The position numbers and the translations under genes are program-made. From Bdellovibrionales bacterium (lineage in GTDB: Bacteria > Bdellovibrionota > JAFGOL01), in the NCBI GenBank assembly GCA_022710165.1, contig JAKLHL010000093.1, forward strand, positions 1 to 5,995: a stretch of 5,995 nucleotides of DNA, written 5' to 3'. The notes beneath the pieces were generated by a model. The model did not search any database. It had not been told where the DNA came from and was given only the letters and a program-made list of their open reading frames with translations. Shown here in pieces: positions 1-5,995 of the stretch (positions are counted from its first letter, which is position 1; each line of letters opens with the position of its first letter).

Positions 1-981
1 TACTGCAAAGATGAAGAGGGCAGAGGTCCTGCTTGGGCCAACTCGCTGTTCGAGGACAACGCAGAGTTCGGTTTTGGTATGGAACTTGGCGTAAGTCAGC
101 TAAGGGACAGGCTCTACATGAACGTTAACAAGGCTGTAGAGACGGACGGCGTTTCTGCTGAATTCAAGACAGCACTAAAAGAAATGCTGGATAAAAAACA
201 AAGCTCTTTTGAATCTTTGGATGCAGCCAGAAAAGTTGAGAGCCTTTTAGACGCTGAACTAAAGAAAGCAAAAGGCACTGCACTTGAAGCGGTTAAGGGC
301 ATTAATGAGCTTAAAGACTATCTTGGCAAAAAATCCTTCTGGATCTTTGGCGGAGATGGCTGGGCTTACGATATAGGTTATGGTGGACTTGATCACGTTC
401 TTGCTATGGGCAGGGACGTAAATGTTCTGGTACTTGATACAGAGGTTTACTCAAACACAGGTGGTCAGTCATCTAAATCCACCCCGATAGGCGCTACTGC
501 AAAGTTCGCTACAGCGGGGAAAAGGATAGCTAAAAAAGACCTTGGCCTTATAGCTATGAGCTACGGTTATGTTTATGTTGCGTCCATCGCAATGGGTGCT
601 AACAGGAACCAGGCCATAAAGGCAATAGTTGAAGCAGAGAACTATCCTGGACCATCAATAGTGATCGCATACAGCCCATGTATAAACCACGGTATCGATA
701 TGCGTCATTCTCAGGAACAGGAAAAGAAGGCCGTTGAGTCCGGTTACTGGCCTCTTTACAGGTACAACCCAATGCTTGCAAAAGAAGGCAAGAGCCCATT
801 CATATGGGAATCCAAGGCCCCAACTATCGATTACATCAATGATTACGTAAAAACAGAGGGAAGATTCACCTCCCTTGCAAGGGTGGTCCCAAATGAAGTA
901 GAGGCCATATTCAAGGATGCGGCAGCAGAGGTAGAAAGAAGGCGTAAGGTGTACGAGCGCCTTGCAAAATGTGACCAATAA
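1..981 (+). CDS. nifJ: Pyruvate:ferredoxin (flavodoxin) oxidoreductase, C-terminal part (5' truncated by window)
   Basis: Cytoplasmic single-chain enzyme that converts pyruvate and CoA to acetyl-CoA and CO2 while reducing ferredoxin or flavodoxin. The reading frame is open from base 1, so the ATG at 79 is internal; 326 codons are visible, against roughly 1,170-1,200 for the whole family protein. The visible part is the thiamine-diphosphate domain. It opens with the family block GPAWANSLFEDNAEFGFGM (residues 9-27). The ThDP/Mg motif starts with GDGWAYDIG at residues 118-126 and ends in DTEVYSNTGGQ, with the Asn at 152. PCINHG follows, and its Cys227 corresponds to the fourth ligand of the proximal [4Fe-4S] cluster in Desulfovibrio africanus PFOR. 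SGYWPLYRYNP and a charged helical tail end the protein. It lacks the long C-terminal extension of the D. africanus enzyme, so it is the short type. The TAA at 979-981 is followed by a strong hairpin. Family assignment is very secure; the symbol is the conventional one and does not imply nitrogen fixation. Confidence 0.97.
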   Translation, partial: YCKDEEGRGPAWANSLFEDNAEFGFGMELGVSQLRDRLYMNVNKAVETDGVSAEFKTALKEMLDKKQSSFESLDAARKVESLLDAELKKAKGTALEAVKGINELKDYLGKKSFWIFGGDGWAYDIGYGGLDHVLAMGRDVNVLVLDTEVYSNTGGQSSKSTPIGATAKFATAGKRIAKKDLGLIAMSYGYVYVASIAMGANRNQAIKAIVEAENYPGPSIVIAYSPCINHGIDMRHSQEQEKKAVESGYWPLYRYNPMLAKEGKSPFIWESKAPTIDYINDYVKTEGRFTSLARVVPNEVEAIFKDAAAEVERRRKVYERLAKCDQ

Positions 982-999
982 GTAGAATTTACTTATAAT
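971..999 (+). promoter_or_regulatory. Candidate distal promoter for the downstream operon
   Basis: A perfect TATAAT lies at 994-999, just after the oxidoreductase stop codon. Seventeen bases upstream is GTGACC (971-976), which matches four of six bases of the -35 consensus. Transcription would start near 1006, leaving a leader of about 80 bases that begins almost at once with the 1011-1042 hairpin. The -35 is weak and overlaps coding sequence, and AT-rich intergenic DNA often produces TATAAT by chance, so this is only a candidate. Confidence 0.3.
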
Positions 1000-1010
1000 G
1001 ATTTATTTCT

Positions 1011-1042
1011 ACGTGGCTCTGATAAAAATATCAGGGCCACGT
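1011..1042 (+). terminator. Near-perfect 14-bp hairpin, likely terminator of the oxidoreductase gene
   Basis: The left arm ACGTGGCTCTGATA (1011-1024) and right arm TATCAGGGCCACGT (1029-1042) pair over all 14 positions, with one G-U wobble, around an AAAA loop. It lies 29 bases after the stop of the oxidoreductase gene, the usual place for an intrinsic terminator. The following bases (CATTATTAG) are only partly T-rich, so the classical U-tract is weak. It may therefore terminate inefficiently, protect the 3' end of the upstream mRNA, or act as a 5' leader hairpin if transcription starts near 1006. Confidence 0.65.
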
Positions 1043-1052
1043 CATTATTAGC

Positions 1053-1082
1053 TTGAAATTTTTACAAGGTTTTTGATAGAAT
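1053..1082 (+). promoter_or_regulatory. Candidate sigma-70-type promoter immediately before the giant gene
   Basis: TTGAAA (1053-1058) and TAGAAT (1077-1082) each match five of six consensus bases and are 18 bases apart. The predicted start of transcription, about 1088-1090, falls just after the first possible ATG (1086). If this promoter is used, translation would begin at 1092 or 1098 on an almost leaderless mRNA. That would fit the absence of a clear Shine-Dalgarno sequence; the nearest AAGG (1066-1069) is 16 bases from the first ATG. Prediction only. Confidence 0.4.
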
Positions 1083-1085
1083 ACC

Positions 1086-1100
1086 ATGACAATGACAATG
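1086..1100 (+). repeat. Hexamer repeat giving three in-frame start codons
   Basis: The 5' end of the giant gene reads ATGACAATGACAATG, an ATGACA unit repeated so that in-frame ATGs fall at 1086, 1092 and 1098. No good ribosome-binding site distinguishes them. The last one yields MLRTK followed directly by the hydrophobic core, the most typical signal-peptide shape, so 1098 is a serious alternative start. The tract is also a possible site of replication slippage in whole 6-base steps, which would keep frame. Confidence 0.6.
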
Positions 1101-4100
1101 CTCAGGACAAAACTATACATTTTAGCCTTACTGCTCTTATGCAGTTCCCTTTACGCACAGCCAAAAGAAGATAAGTTTGGCAACAAGTACTATTACCAAA
1201 AAGTAACGTCCGCAGATGTGACTAAACTAAGGATAATATTTGCCAGCGACCCGCACGGGAATACTTATAAGACCTCTAACGTTATCGGCTATCTAAATAA
1301 GGTAAAACAAGAGAACCCTGACGAGGCCGTGATCTTTTTATTTGGCGGAGATGAGCCGACCGGTTTTGCAACGTGGAGCTTTAGGAAGAACGAGATAGGC
1401 TATAACGTTTGGGCAAAAAATGTTGATGCGGCATGCCTTGGTAACCACGACCTTATTCACTATCCTTTGGATAACATAGACAGACTTATAAACGATAAGG
1501 GCCTTAAGTTCATAGCGACTAATATCTCATCCGTTGATAAAAAGAAAAAACATCCGCCATATCCGCGCTACAAGGTAATAGAGTTCGCAGACGGTCAGAA
1601 GATACTGATATTAGGCCTGATGACCCAGACCATAAACATAGATGACAGGGTCTCTGACAAGATAAGGGTGGACAGCCCAAGCGCAAAATATAACGAGGTC
1701 GTAAGACAAGCAGAGGCTGTGCATGGGGAAATGGCAAAAATTTTCGTTATGGCACACTTTGAAAGGAAACTGGACCCAAAGAACGGCGAGGACCTTGAGA
1801 CCTTTGTACAGAAGATAGAGAACAAGGATCTTATAATCTTTAAGGGCCATGATCATAAGGACTCAACATATTTCTTGAAAGTAGACAATGGACTTGTTCC
1901 TGTTATAGAGGCTGGACAGGCCCTGCAGGTAATAAAGGATGCGACTTTTTCTTTGGATGGCTTCTCATATTTTGGCCACGAGGATATTAAACCAACCAAG
2001 TATAAAGCAGACCCAGAGACGCAAAGACTTATAAAAGAGCTTAAGGACAGGATAATAGTTCCTCCACAGTATGACGTTCTTAACGACCCTTTATTTGAGA
2101 GTGAGTATTACAACTGGAGCTATGACAGGGGAGAACTGAACTATCGTCCAGAAGATGTAAGTGAAATGCAGACAAATTCACCTTTGACGGCACTCATCCT
2201 TGACTCTTACAGGTACGTCCTTAGTACCAATGTTGGAATGCTTGAATCCGGCAACATCCGCGCAGGAATAAACGCCAAGAAGGTCGTAAAGGGTGTAGAC
2301 GTATATACCGTAGTTCCTTTTGAGAACGATCTGGTAAGGTCAAGACTTAGCGGCGGCGAATTAGAGGACCTTTTGAACGACAATTATCAGGGTAACGAGC
2401 ACAGGCTCTTTATCCGCGGTGTTGTTCAGGCTTACGATGTAGTGAACGATAAGCTCGTAATAAAGAAAATATATAACACTACGAGCAAGGAATATGAGGC
2501 CTTTGACAGGGCTAAAATATACAGCATCTCTTCCATAGACCACTTTGCAAAAAAACATTCATTAAGAATAGTCGATGAGCATACAAGGTGGAAAGACTAC
2601 GCCGCTATAATGGCTTATATAAAACACAAGAATAAGCACGAACCTACATGGGTGGAAAAATATCACTCTGCCAGCTACTACTGTCCGATAGCCAAGAACG
2701 GTGGTACAGGTATCCGATCATCCATAGGGGCTGAGAGGGACCTTTTTGATAGAGTTAAAGATGATACAGAAGTGTACTTTAGGCTCTACAACAGAATGAA
2801 CAGGGAAGAGTTGATAGCTGAACTGGACGAAATAATCCCAGAGCTTAGAAAGCTAAATAAAGGTTATCTATCTGGCCTCTCCCCTGAAAAGACACCAAGG
2901 GACGCTGAAGAACTTATACGATCATCCTCTGACATGTATAACATCTGGGGCAACATATATCCTCATGATAGGTATTTAGGACTGCTAATTAACGGTGATG
3001 AGCCTGATTATGACGGCATCTATAATTTTTGGATGACCAGGATGCGCGCCTTTATACTGCTCAGTCAACTCTTTAGGATAGAGTATCCAGAGGAGTCTAG
3101 GCTAAAAACCGTATGGGATGGTTATCTTAAGATAAGGCTCTCGTCGAACGGCCAAAAGCGAACAGATGAGAAAGACACAGAAGGAGTGAAGAGCCTGCTA
3201 GATGAGCATTTTAAGATAGGCGGGAACGGAAAACGCAAAATAAAGGATATGTTAAACAACTATATATCTAAGAGAGGCAACACACGCCTTCCTGTAGAGA
3301 TACAAGAGACCATAGAAAAGTATAATAATTACCTCATTGAGATAATGAAGAAAGTGTTCGAGACGAACGATGTTACTTATTACAGCGGACAGATAATGAC
3401 AAGTTTTGGGAAATATAGGGCTCTATTTATAACACAAGATGGTAACAGTTACCTTAACAGGCTCTCAAAGTTCAGGGGCCGTTTTGGCACCACGCTTGCG
3501 TACCTTCCTGCAATATTCCTTGTAAAGGATGCAGGTGCGCAGTATGACTCTGAAGAGAATATTTTCTTTATCAGCGAGACTGCTGCCAAGCAGATGAAAG
3601 ACTTTAAGAACACCATACATGAGGACATTCACATACTTTTCAGCTCCATCTGGAAGTTGGGTAAAGAGAGTGATTTTAACGGATATATAAGCAGGGACCC
3701 TGGCGGCCCAAAGAGACCTGACGGCAAATTGTACAAGGACGAGGTCTCTCTGGATGAGATACCGGCATACATAGAGACTATCTCTTATTTGGTTAGGGAA
3801 GCAGGAAGCAAGCTTGATAGCAGCGAGCTCGTTCAGTCAAGAACAAGCATGATAAATGCGGCATCCCATCTTGACGTGGTAATAGACATAGCAAGGGCTA
3901 TTTCAGAAGACCTTTCCCTGATAAAGGCCGGGATGATGGTTGGGCCTCAAAAAGGCCAGGTATCTAACATTTACTACGATGATACCTATGAGTATGGCGA
4001 TAGGGGTACTTCGGTAAAATATAAGAAGATGGTGAGTAATGGTGCAAGGTATTACCAGCTTATCTATACGCTGGACAACCTTGCGCTCAAATATGTGACC

Positions 4101-5429
4101 ATGACCTCTTCTGAGGTGATAAGCCCAGAGATCATTAAAGACAAGATTGAAAGGCAGATAAAACTTATTGATGATTCCTTCTATAAGCTCAGCGATTTTA
4201 AACGTGAACTTGAAAACACCTCTTACCATGCGGACAAGGGTGACCCAGAGACGCTAAGGTCTGACAATTCCATGTATAAATATAAGCTTCAGCTTCTATC
4301 AAAGGAAATAGAAGAGATGAGGGAGTTTTACAGAGCTAACATAGGCACTGACGGTGTGCTTACTTTTAGTGATGTTATAAAGGCCTATGCCCCAGAGGCA
4401 ACTGATGAGACAAGACTTCAAAATATAACAGACAAGATGAAAGCTGAAAAACTTGTTTGGGATGAGACTTACAAGGCTATGGATATGCCTGCATTAGTTG
4501 AGGCATTGGAACCTCTTTTGCCAGAATTGATGTCTAAAGAGGGTAATTATCTTGGCGGGCTCTTTCCTGGAACACCGACCGATGCAAAATCAATAAGCGA
4601 GAACCCGTCATACCTTTTTGATATACAGGGACAGATCGGCGGAGGTCCTATACCTACATCAGGTAACTGGATCCATTTTATACAAGAACATAACGGTGAC
4701 CTTAACAAGGTCTATGAAAGCCTGATGATAAGGTACAGGGCCTACAGTATAATTAACATAATGCTGGATAGACACCTTAAGAGCGGGCAGGTTAGCTCAA
4801 AGTTCCTTGAAGGTGCGATACCAATAGCTACCAAGAGCTACACCCAGCAAACTAACAGCGACGAATATTCGATCGCCTTAAAGATGTACAATAACTACAA
4901 GGACAACTTTTCCTCTGGTATAGAAAAGTCCATTTCTGTGAGCAAGCCAGATCTTGTGAGCAGGATATCTGCTCATACAGGCTCTGGTTCAAAGAACCTT
5001 AGCACCCAGATGGACCTTTTAATGCAGTCCTGGGCCCAGACCAGCGGCATACTTGATCAGGACGACAAGGACCTCTTGTTTGGCAAGGATGATACAGAAA
5101 CAGGAATATATGATGAGATATATGAGTTAGTGATGAACGGTACTGCAGATGATATTGAAGAATCAAAATTCTTCCTGATACTCTCTGGTACGCTTGCGTT
5201 CCACAATAACGCCACTACCAACCAGACTTTCGTCTTGGGCAGGAATAGCAGAAGGCTCATAGCAAAAAGCTTCATAGACTTTGGCATGCTGTCTGTTAAC
5301 AGCGACGTATATATTAAAGAAAGGCTAGAGACCAGGGTTTGGTCTGTTGAGACCAAGGGCATGGTCAAGTTCTTCAATGAAGGCTTTGACGCATTGGTCA
5401 AATATAATAAAAACTACGGGATAAAATGA
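1086..5429 (+). CDS. Giant exported protein: 5'-nucleotidase-like metallophosphoesterase fused to a large extension with an HExxH metallopeptidase-like motif
   Basis: 1447 residues from the first ATG (1443 from 1098). Residues 5-24 form a Sec signal peptide (LYILALLLL core, likely cut after LYA), so the protein should be periplasmic or secreted; no later membrane segment or surface anchor is visible. Residues 47-290 are a calcineurin-like phosphoesterase with all metal ligands recognisable: D55-x-H57, G88-D89, G119-N120-H121-D122, H224 and G254-H255-D256-H257. Residues 360-500 resemble the 5'-nucleotidase C-terminal domain (SGNIRAGI 388-395, PFEN 411-414, LSGGEL 421-426), but the glycine-rich GGDGY-type nucleoside loop is not seen. 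About 950 further residues follow that I do not recognise as a whole. They include HEDIH (845-849) with a downstream DEIPAY (890-895) that could supply the third zinc ligand, and a diverged repeat at 554-665 and 1115-1227. UshA-like enzymes are only about 550 residues long, so this is a fusion. The phosphoesterase call is firm, peptidase activity is inference and the substrate is unknown. The gene overlaps the next one by four bases. Confidence 0.9.
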   Translation: MTMTMLRTKLYILALLLLCSSLYAQPKEDKFGNKYYYQKVTSADVTKLRIIFASDPHGNTYKTSNVIGYLNKVKQENPDEAVIFLFGGDEPTGFATWSFRKNEIGYNVWAKNVDAACLGNHDLIHYPLDNIDRLINDKGLKFIATNISSVDKKKKHPPYPRYKVIEFADGQKILILGLMTQTINIDDRVSDKIRVDSPSAKYNEVVRQAEAVHGEMAKIFVMAHFERKLDPKNGEDLETFVQKIENKDLIIFKGHDHKDSTYFLKVDNGLVPVIEAGQALQVIKDATFSLDGFSYFGHEDIKPTKYKADPETQRLIKELKDRIIVPPQYDVLNDPLFESEYYNWSYDRGELNYRPEDVSEMQTNSPLTALILDSYRYVLSTNVGMLESGNIRAGINAKKVVKGVDVYTVVPFENDLVRSRLSGGELEDLLNDNYQGNEHRLFIRGVVQAYDVVNDKLVIKKIYNTTSKEYEAFDRAKIYSISSIDHFAKKHSLRIVDEHTRWKDYAAIMAYIKHKNKHEPTWVEKYHSASYYCPIAKNGGTGIRSSIGAERDLFDRVKDDTEVYFRLYNRMNREELIAELDEIIPELRKLNKGYLSGLSPEKTPRDAEELIRSSSDMYNIWGNIYPHDRYLGLLINGDEPDYDGIYNFWMTRMRAFILLSQLFRIEYPEESRLKTVWDGYLKIRLSSNGQKRTDEKDTEGVKSLLDEHFKIGGNGKRKIKDMLNNYISKRGNTRLPVEIQETIEKYNNYLIEIMKKVFETNDVTYYSGQIMTSFGKYRALFITQDGNSYLNRLSKFRGRFGTTLAYLPAIFLVKDAGAQYDSEENIFFISETAAKQMKDFKNTIHEDIHILFSSIWKLGKESDFNGYISRDPGGPKRPDGKLYKDEVSLDEIPAYIETISYLVREAGSKLDSSELVQSRTSMINAASHLDVVIDIARAISEDLSLIKAGMMVGPQKGQVSNIYYDDTYEYGDRGTSVKYKKMVSNGARYYQLIYTLDNLALKYVTMTSSEVISPEIIKDKIERQIKLIDDSFYKLSDFKRELENTSYHADKGDPETLRSDNSMYKYKLQLLSKEIEEMREFYRANIGTDGVLTFSDVIKAYAPEATDETRLQNITDKMKAEKLVWDETYKAMDMPALVEALEPLLPELMSKEGNYLGGLFPGTPTDAKSISENPSYLFDIQGQIGGGPIPTSGNWIHFIQEHNGDLNKVYESLMIRYRAYSIINIMLDRHLKSGQVSSKFLEGAIPIATKSYTQQTNSDEYSIALKMYNNYKDNFSSGIEKSISVSKPDLVSRISAHTGSGSKNLSTQMDLLMQSWAQTSGILDQDDKDLLFGKDDTETGIYDEIYELVMNGTADDIEESKFFLILSGTLAFHNNATTNQTFVLGRNSRRLIAKSFIDFGMLSVNSDVYIKERLETRVWSVETKGMVKFFNEGFDALVKYNKNYGIK
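1224..1955 (+). other. Metallophosphoesterase domain (residues 47-290)
   Basis: The block begins LRIIFASDPHGN, giving the first D-x-H pair. It continues with FLFGGDEPTG, CLGNHDLIHY, KFIATNIS, the FVMAH strand and IIFKGHDHKD. The seven dinuclear-metal ligands expected in calcineurin-like enzymes are present in the right order and spacing, so the site should be competent for phosphate-ester hydrolysis. The GGDEPTG and MAHFE forms differ slightly from the commonest family wording. Confidence 0.9.
2163..2585 (+). other. 5'-nucleotidase C-terminal-like domain (residues 360-500)
   Basis: The order SEMQTNSPLTALILDSYR, SGNIRAGI, VYTVVPFEN, LSGGELEDLLN follows the layout of the substrate-binding domain of UshA-type 5'-nucleotidases. 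The end of the domain (YSISSIDHFAKKHSLRIVD) keeps the terminal strand and helix pattern but lacks the glycine-rich loop ending in an aromatic residue that normally stacks the nucleobase. Confidence 0.75.
2745..3080 (+). repeat. Internal protein repeat, copy A (residues 554-665)
   Basis: Copy A aligns by eye with residues 1115-1227 of the same protein. Shared positions include D555, Y568, M571, PEL at 585-587, YLxGL at 594-598, P600, TPxDA at 603-607, IxGxI at 620-624, and YxxxMxRxRA at 646-655. The two copies are collinear without gaps for about 46 residues, then differ by small indels. About a quarter of positions seem identical, so this is an old duplication of an unnamed, mostly helical domain. 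Confidence 0.75.
3519..3785 (+). other. HExxH metallopeptidase-like core (residues 812-900)
   Basis: A strand-like stretch (AQYDSEENIFFIS, 818-830) leads into a helix with KNTIHEDIHILF, carrying H845-E846-x-x-H849. Such a strand before the HExxH helix is typical of zincin peptidases. DEIPAYIE (890-897) lies about 41 residues later, in the place and style of the glutamate-bearing helix of gluzincins; E891 is the best candidate for third ligand. No named peptidase family is recognised. HExxH alone can occur by chance, but the surrounding pattern makes that less likely. Confidence 0.55.
4428..4766 (+). repeat. Internal protein repeat, copy B (residues 1115-1227)
   Basis: Second copy of the unit at residues 554-665, offset by 561 residues at its start and 564 at its end. 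The matching landmarks are Y1129, M1132, PEL (1146-1148), YLGGL (1155-1159), TPTDA (1163-1167), IQGQI (1180-1184) and Y1210 to A1219 with R1216 and R1218. The two copies bracket the HExxH segment. Similarity may continue weakly past 1227. Confidence 0.75.
5426..5429 (+). promoter_or_regulatory. ATGA stop/start overlap, translational coupling
   Basis: The TGA of the giant gene (5427-5429) lies inside the ATG of the next gene (5426-5428), and a second in-frame ATG follows at 5429. Upstream there is only a weak purine tract (CGGGAT, 5417-5422), so ribosomes finishing the first gene probably restart here. The two proteins should therefore be made together. Confidence 0.7.
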
Positions 5430-5995
5430 TGAAAAGACTTTTGCTCTTTATGAGCTTGCTCTTTATGTCTGTTGCTGTTTATGCTCAAGGTAAAGAAGAC
5501 AAACAATATTTTGGTCTTTTTAAGAGCTACGATTCAGGCACGGAATATTTTTCCTTAGCAAGTGTTGAGCCGCTTTACTCTATCAAGGACTTTGTAATAG
5601 GATCATTAAAGTCAGAGTACTATATAAAATGCCTGGGTGTAATATCCTACAATAAAAGAGGTAAAATAAATAAATTCCTCTATGCAGGGGCAGAAGCAGG
5701 GATACATGACAGGGACAAGGAATCAATGGAGGCCTTGGCAAAGTTCATAAGGGAAAACCAAGTTCTATTCGCAGAAGAAATTCAATTTGGTATTTACGTG
5801 CCTGACAGACTCTCTTTGAATGAGACTTCTTTTGGCTCATTGATAGAACTAAAATACGATATAAAAAAACTTTTTGAAGCCTCACAGGCCCCAGATGACA
5901 AGGAATTTAGTTCGCCTGATTCAGGTAACATGGTATCAAAGAACCTTTTCCTTTTTATGATGTCAACACACCTTCTTTCTAGGATATCCTTTTTG
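5426..5995 (+). CDS. Exported protein of unknown function, N-terminal part (3' truncated by window)
   Basis: The frame is open for 190 codons from the ATG at 5426 to the window end with no stop; the ATG at 5429 (MKRLLLF) is an equally good start. Residues 1-20 form a clear Sec signal peptide with a basic MKR start, a LLLFMSLLFM core and a VYA cleavage site, so the product is exported. The mature part begins QGKEDKQYFG, closely resembling QPKEDKFGNK at the same place in the upstream giant protein. The next 150 residues mix short hydrophobic strands with charged segments and hold one cysteine (residue 69); I recognise no domain or catalytic motif. Overlap with the upstream stop puts it in the same operon, so a role alongside the giant phosphoesterase is inferred. 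A hydrophobic stretch near the window end (NLFLFMMSTHLL) looks like a buried helix rather than a sure membrane span. Confidence 0.85.
   Translation, partial: MMKRLLLFMSLLFMSVAVYAQGKEDKQYFGLFKSYDSGTEYFSLASVEPLYSIKDFVIGSLKSEYYIKCLGVISYNKRGKINKFLYAGAEAGIHDRDKESMEALAKFIRENQVLFAEEIQFGIYVPDRLSLNETSFGSLIELKYDIKKLFEASQAPDDKEFSSPDSGNMVSKNLFLFMMSTHLLSRISFL
5441..5470 (+). repeat. 15-base tandem duplication inside the signal-peptide core
   Basis: TTGCTCTTTATGAGC (5441-5455) is followed directly by TTGCTCTTTATGTCT (5456-5470); the first 12 bases are identical. The repeat encodes LLFMS twice and builds most of the hydrophobic core of the signal peptide. The near-identity at DNA level suggests a recent in-frame slippage duplication. 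Confidence 0.8.

Noticed and set aside
1..6. Cys2 of the visible oxidoreductase fragment as an iron-sulfur ligand
   Set aside because: In the family this position lies in a variable stretch (YTTN or similar) before GPAW; the proximal-cluster cysteines of this region lie earlier, outside the window, plus Cys227.
79..81. ATG at 79 as a gene start
   Set aside because: The frame is open and strongly conserved from base 1 (GPAWANSLFEDNAEFGFGM spans it), so this is an internal methionine.
1137..1146. Cys19 in the giant protein's signal peptide as a lipoprotein acylation site
   Set aside because: The residues before the cysteine are all leucine, whereas a lipobox needs a small residue at -1. A normal signal-peptidase cut after LYA fits better.
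5057..5401. Minus-strand open frames, such as this 114-codon one and others at 1595-1856 and 3903-4229
   Set aside because: They lie entirely opposite well-supported coding sequence and show no domain, signal peptide or start context; they are shadows of the AGG/ATA-rich sense genes.
1..5995. Mobile elements, tRNA/rRNA genes, CRISPR arrays
   Set aside because: The window is almost fully filled by three collinear genes; I saw no regularly spaced direct repeats, terminal inverted repeats, transposase motifs or tRNA-like folds in the only gap (982-1085).

Overview
The window looks like a chromosomal stretch of an anaerobic, probably Gram-negative bacterium. The evidence is a pyruvate:ferredoxin oxidoreductase, followed by two genes whose products carry Sec signal peptides of the type used for export to the periplasm or the outside. 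By eye the DNA is moderately AT-rich, and arginine and isoleucine codons lean strongly to AGG/AGA and ATA in all three genes, so I see no sign that one gene was recently acquired. I cannot name the lineage. Codon style and the very large exported fusion protein would suit a poorly cultivated anaerobic phylum, but that is a guess.

Layout, all on the + strand: (1) positions 1-981 hold the last 326 codons of pyruvate:ferredoxin/flavodoxin oxidoreductase, whose 5' part lies outside the window. (2) Positions 982-1085 are a compact intergenic region with a near-perfect 14-bp hairpin and two possible promoters. (3) Positions 1086-5429 encode a 1447-residue (or 1443-residue) exported protein. It has a complete metallophosphoesterase/5'-nucleotidase module at the N-terminus and an unrecognised extension of about 950 residues. 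The extension contains an HExxH zinc-peptidase-like motif, lying between two copies of a diverged internal repeat. (4) Positions 5426-5995 hold the start of another exported protein, which overlaps the previous stop codon by ATGA and runs off the window end.

The first gene is central metabolism: pyruvate oxidation to acetyl-CoA with reduction of ferredoxin. It appears transcriptionally separate from what follows. The second and third genes look like one translationally coupled operon of secreted proteins. Their mature N-termini begin almost identically (YAQ-x-KEDK), hinting at related processing or a shared targeting context. The giant phosphoesterase plus putative metallopeptidase protein is the most unusual item; its function cannot be assigned from sequence alone.
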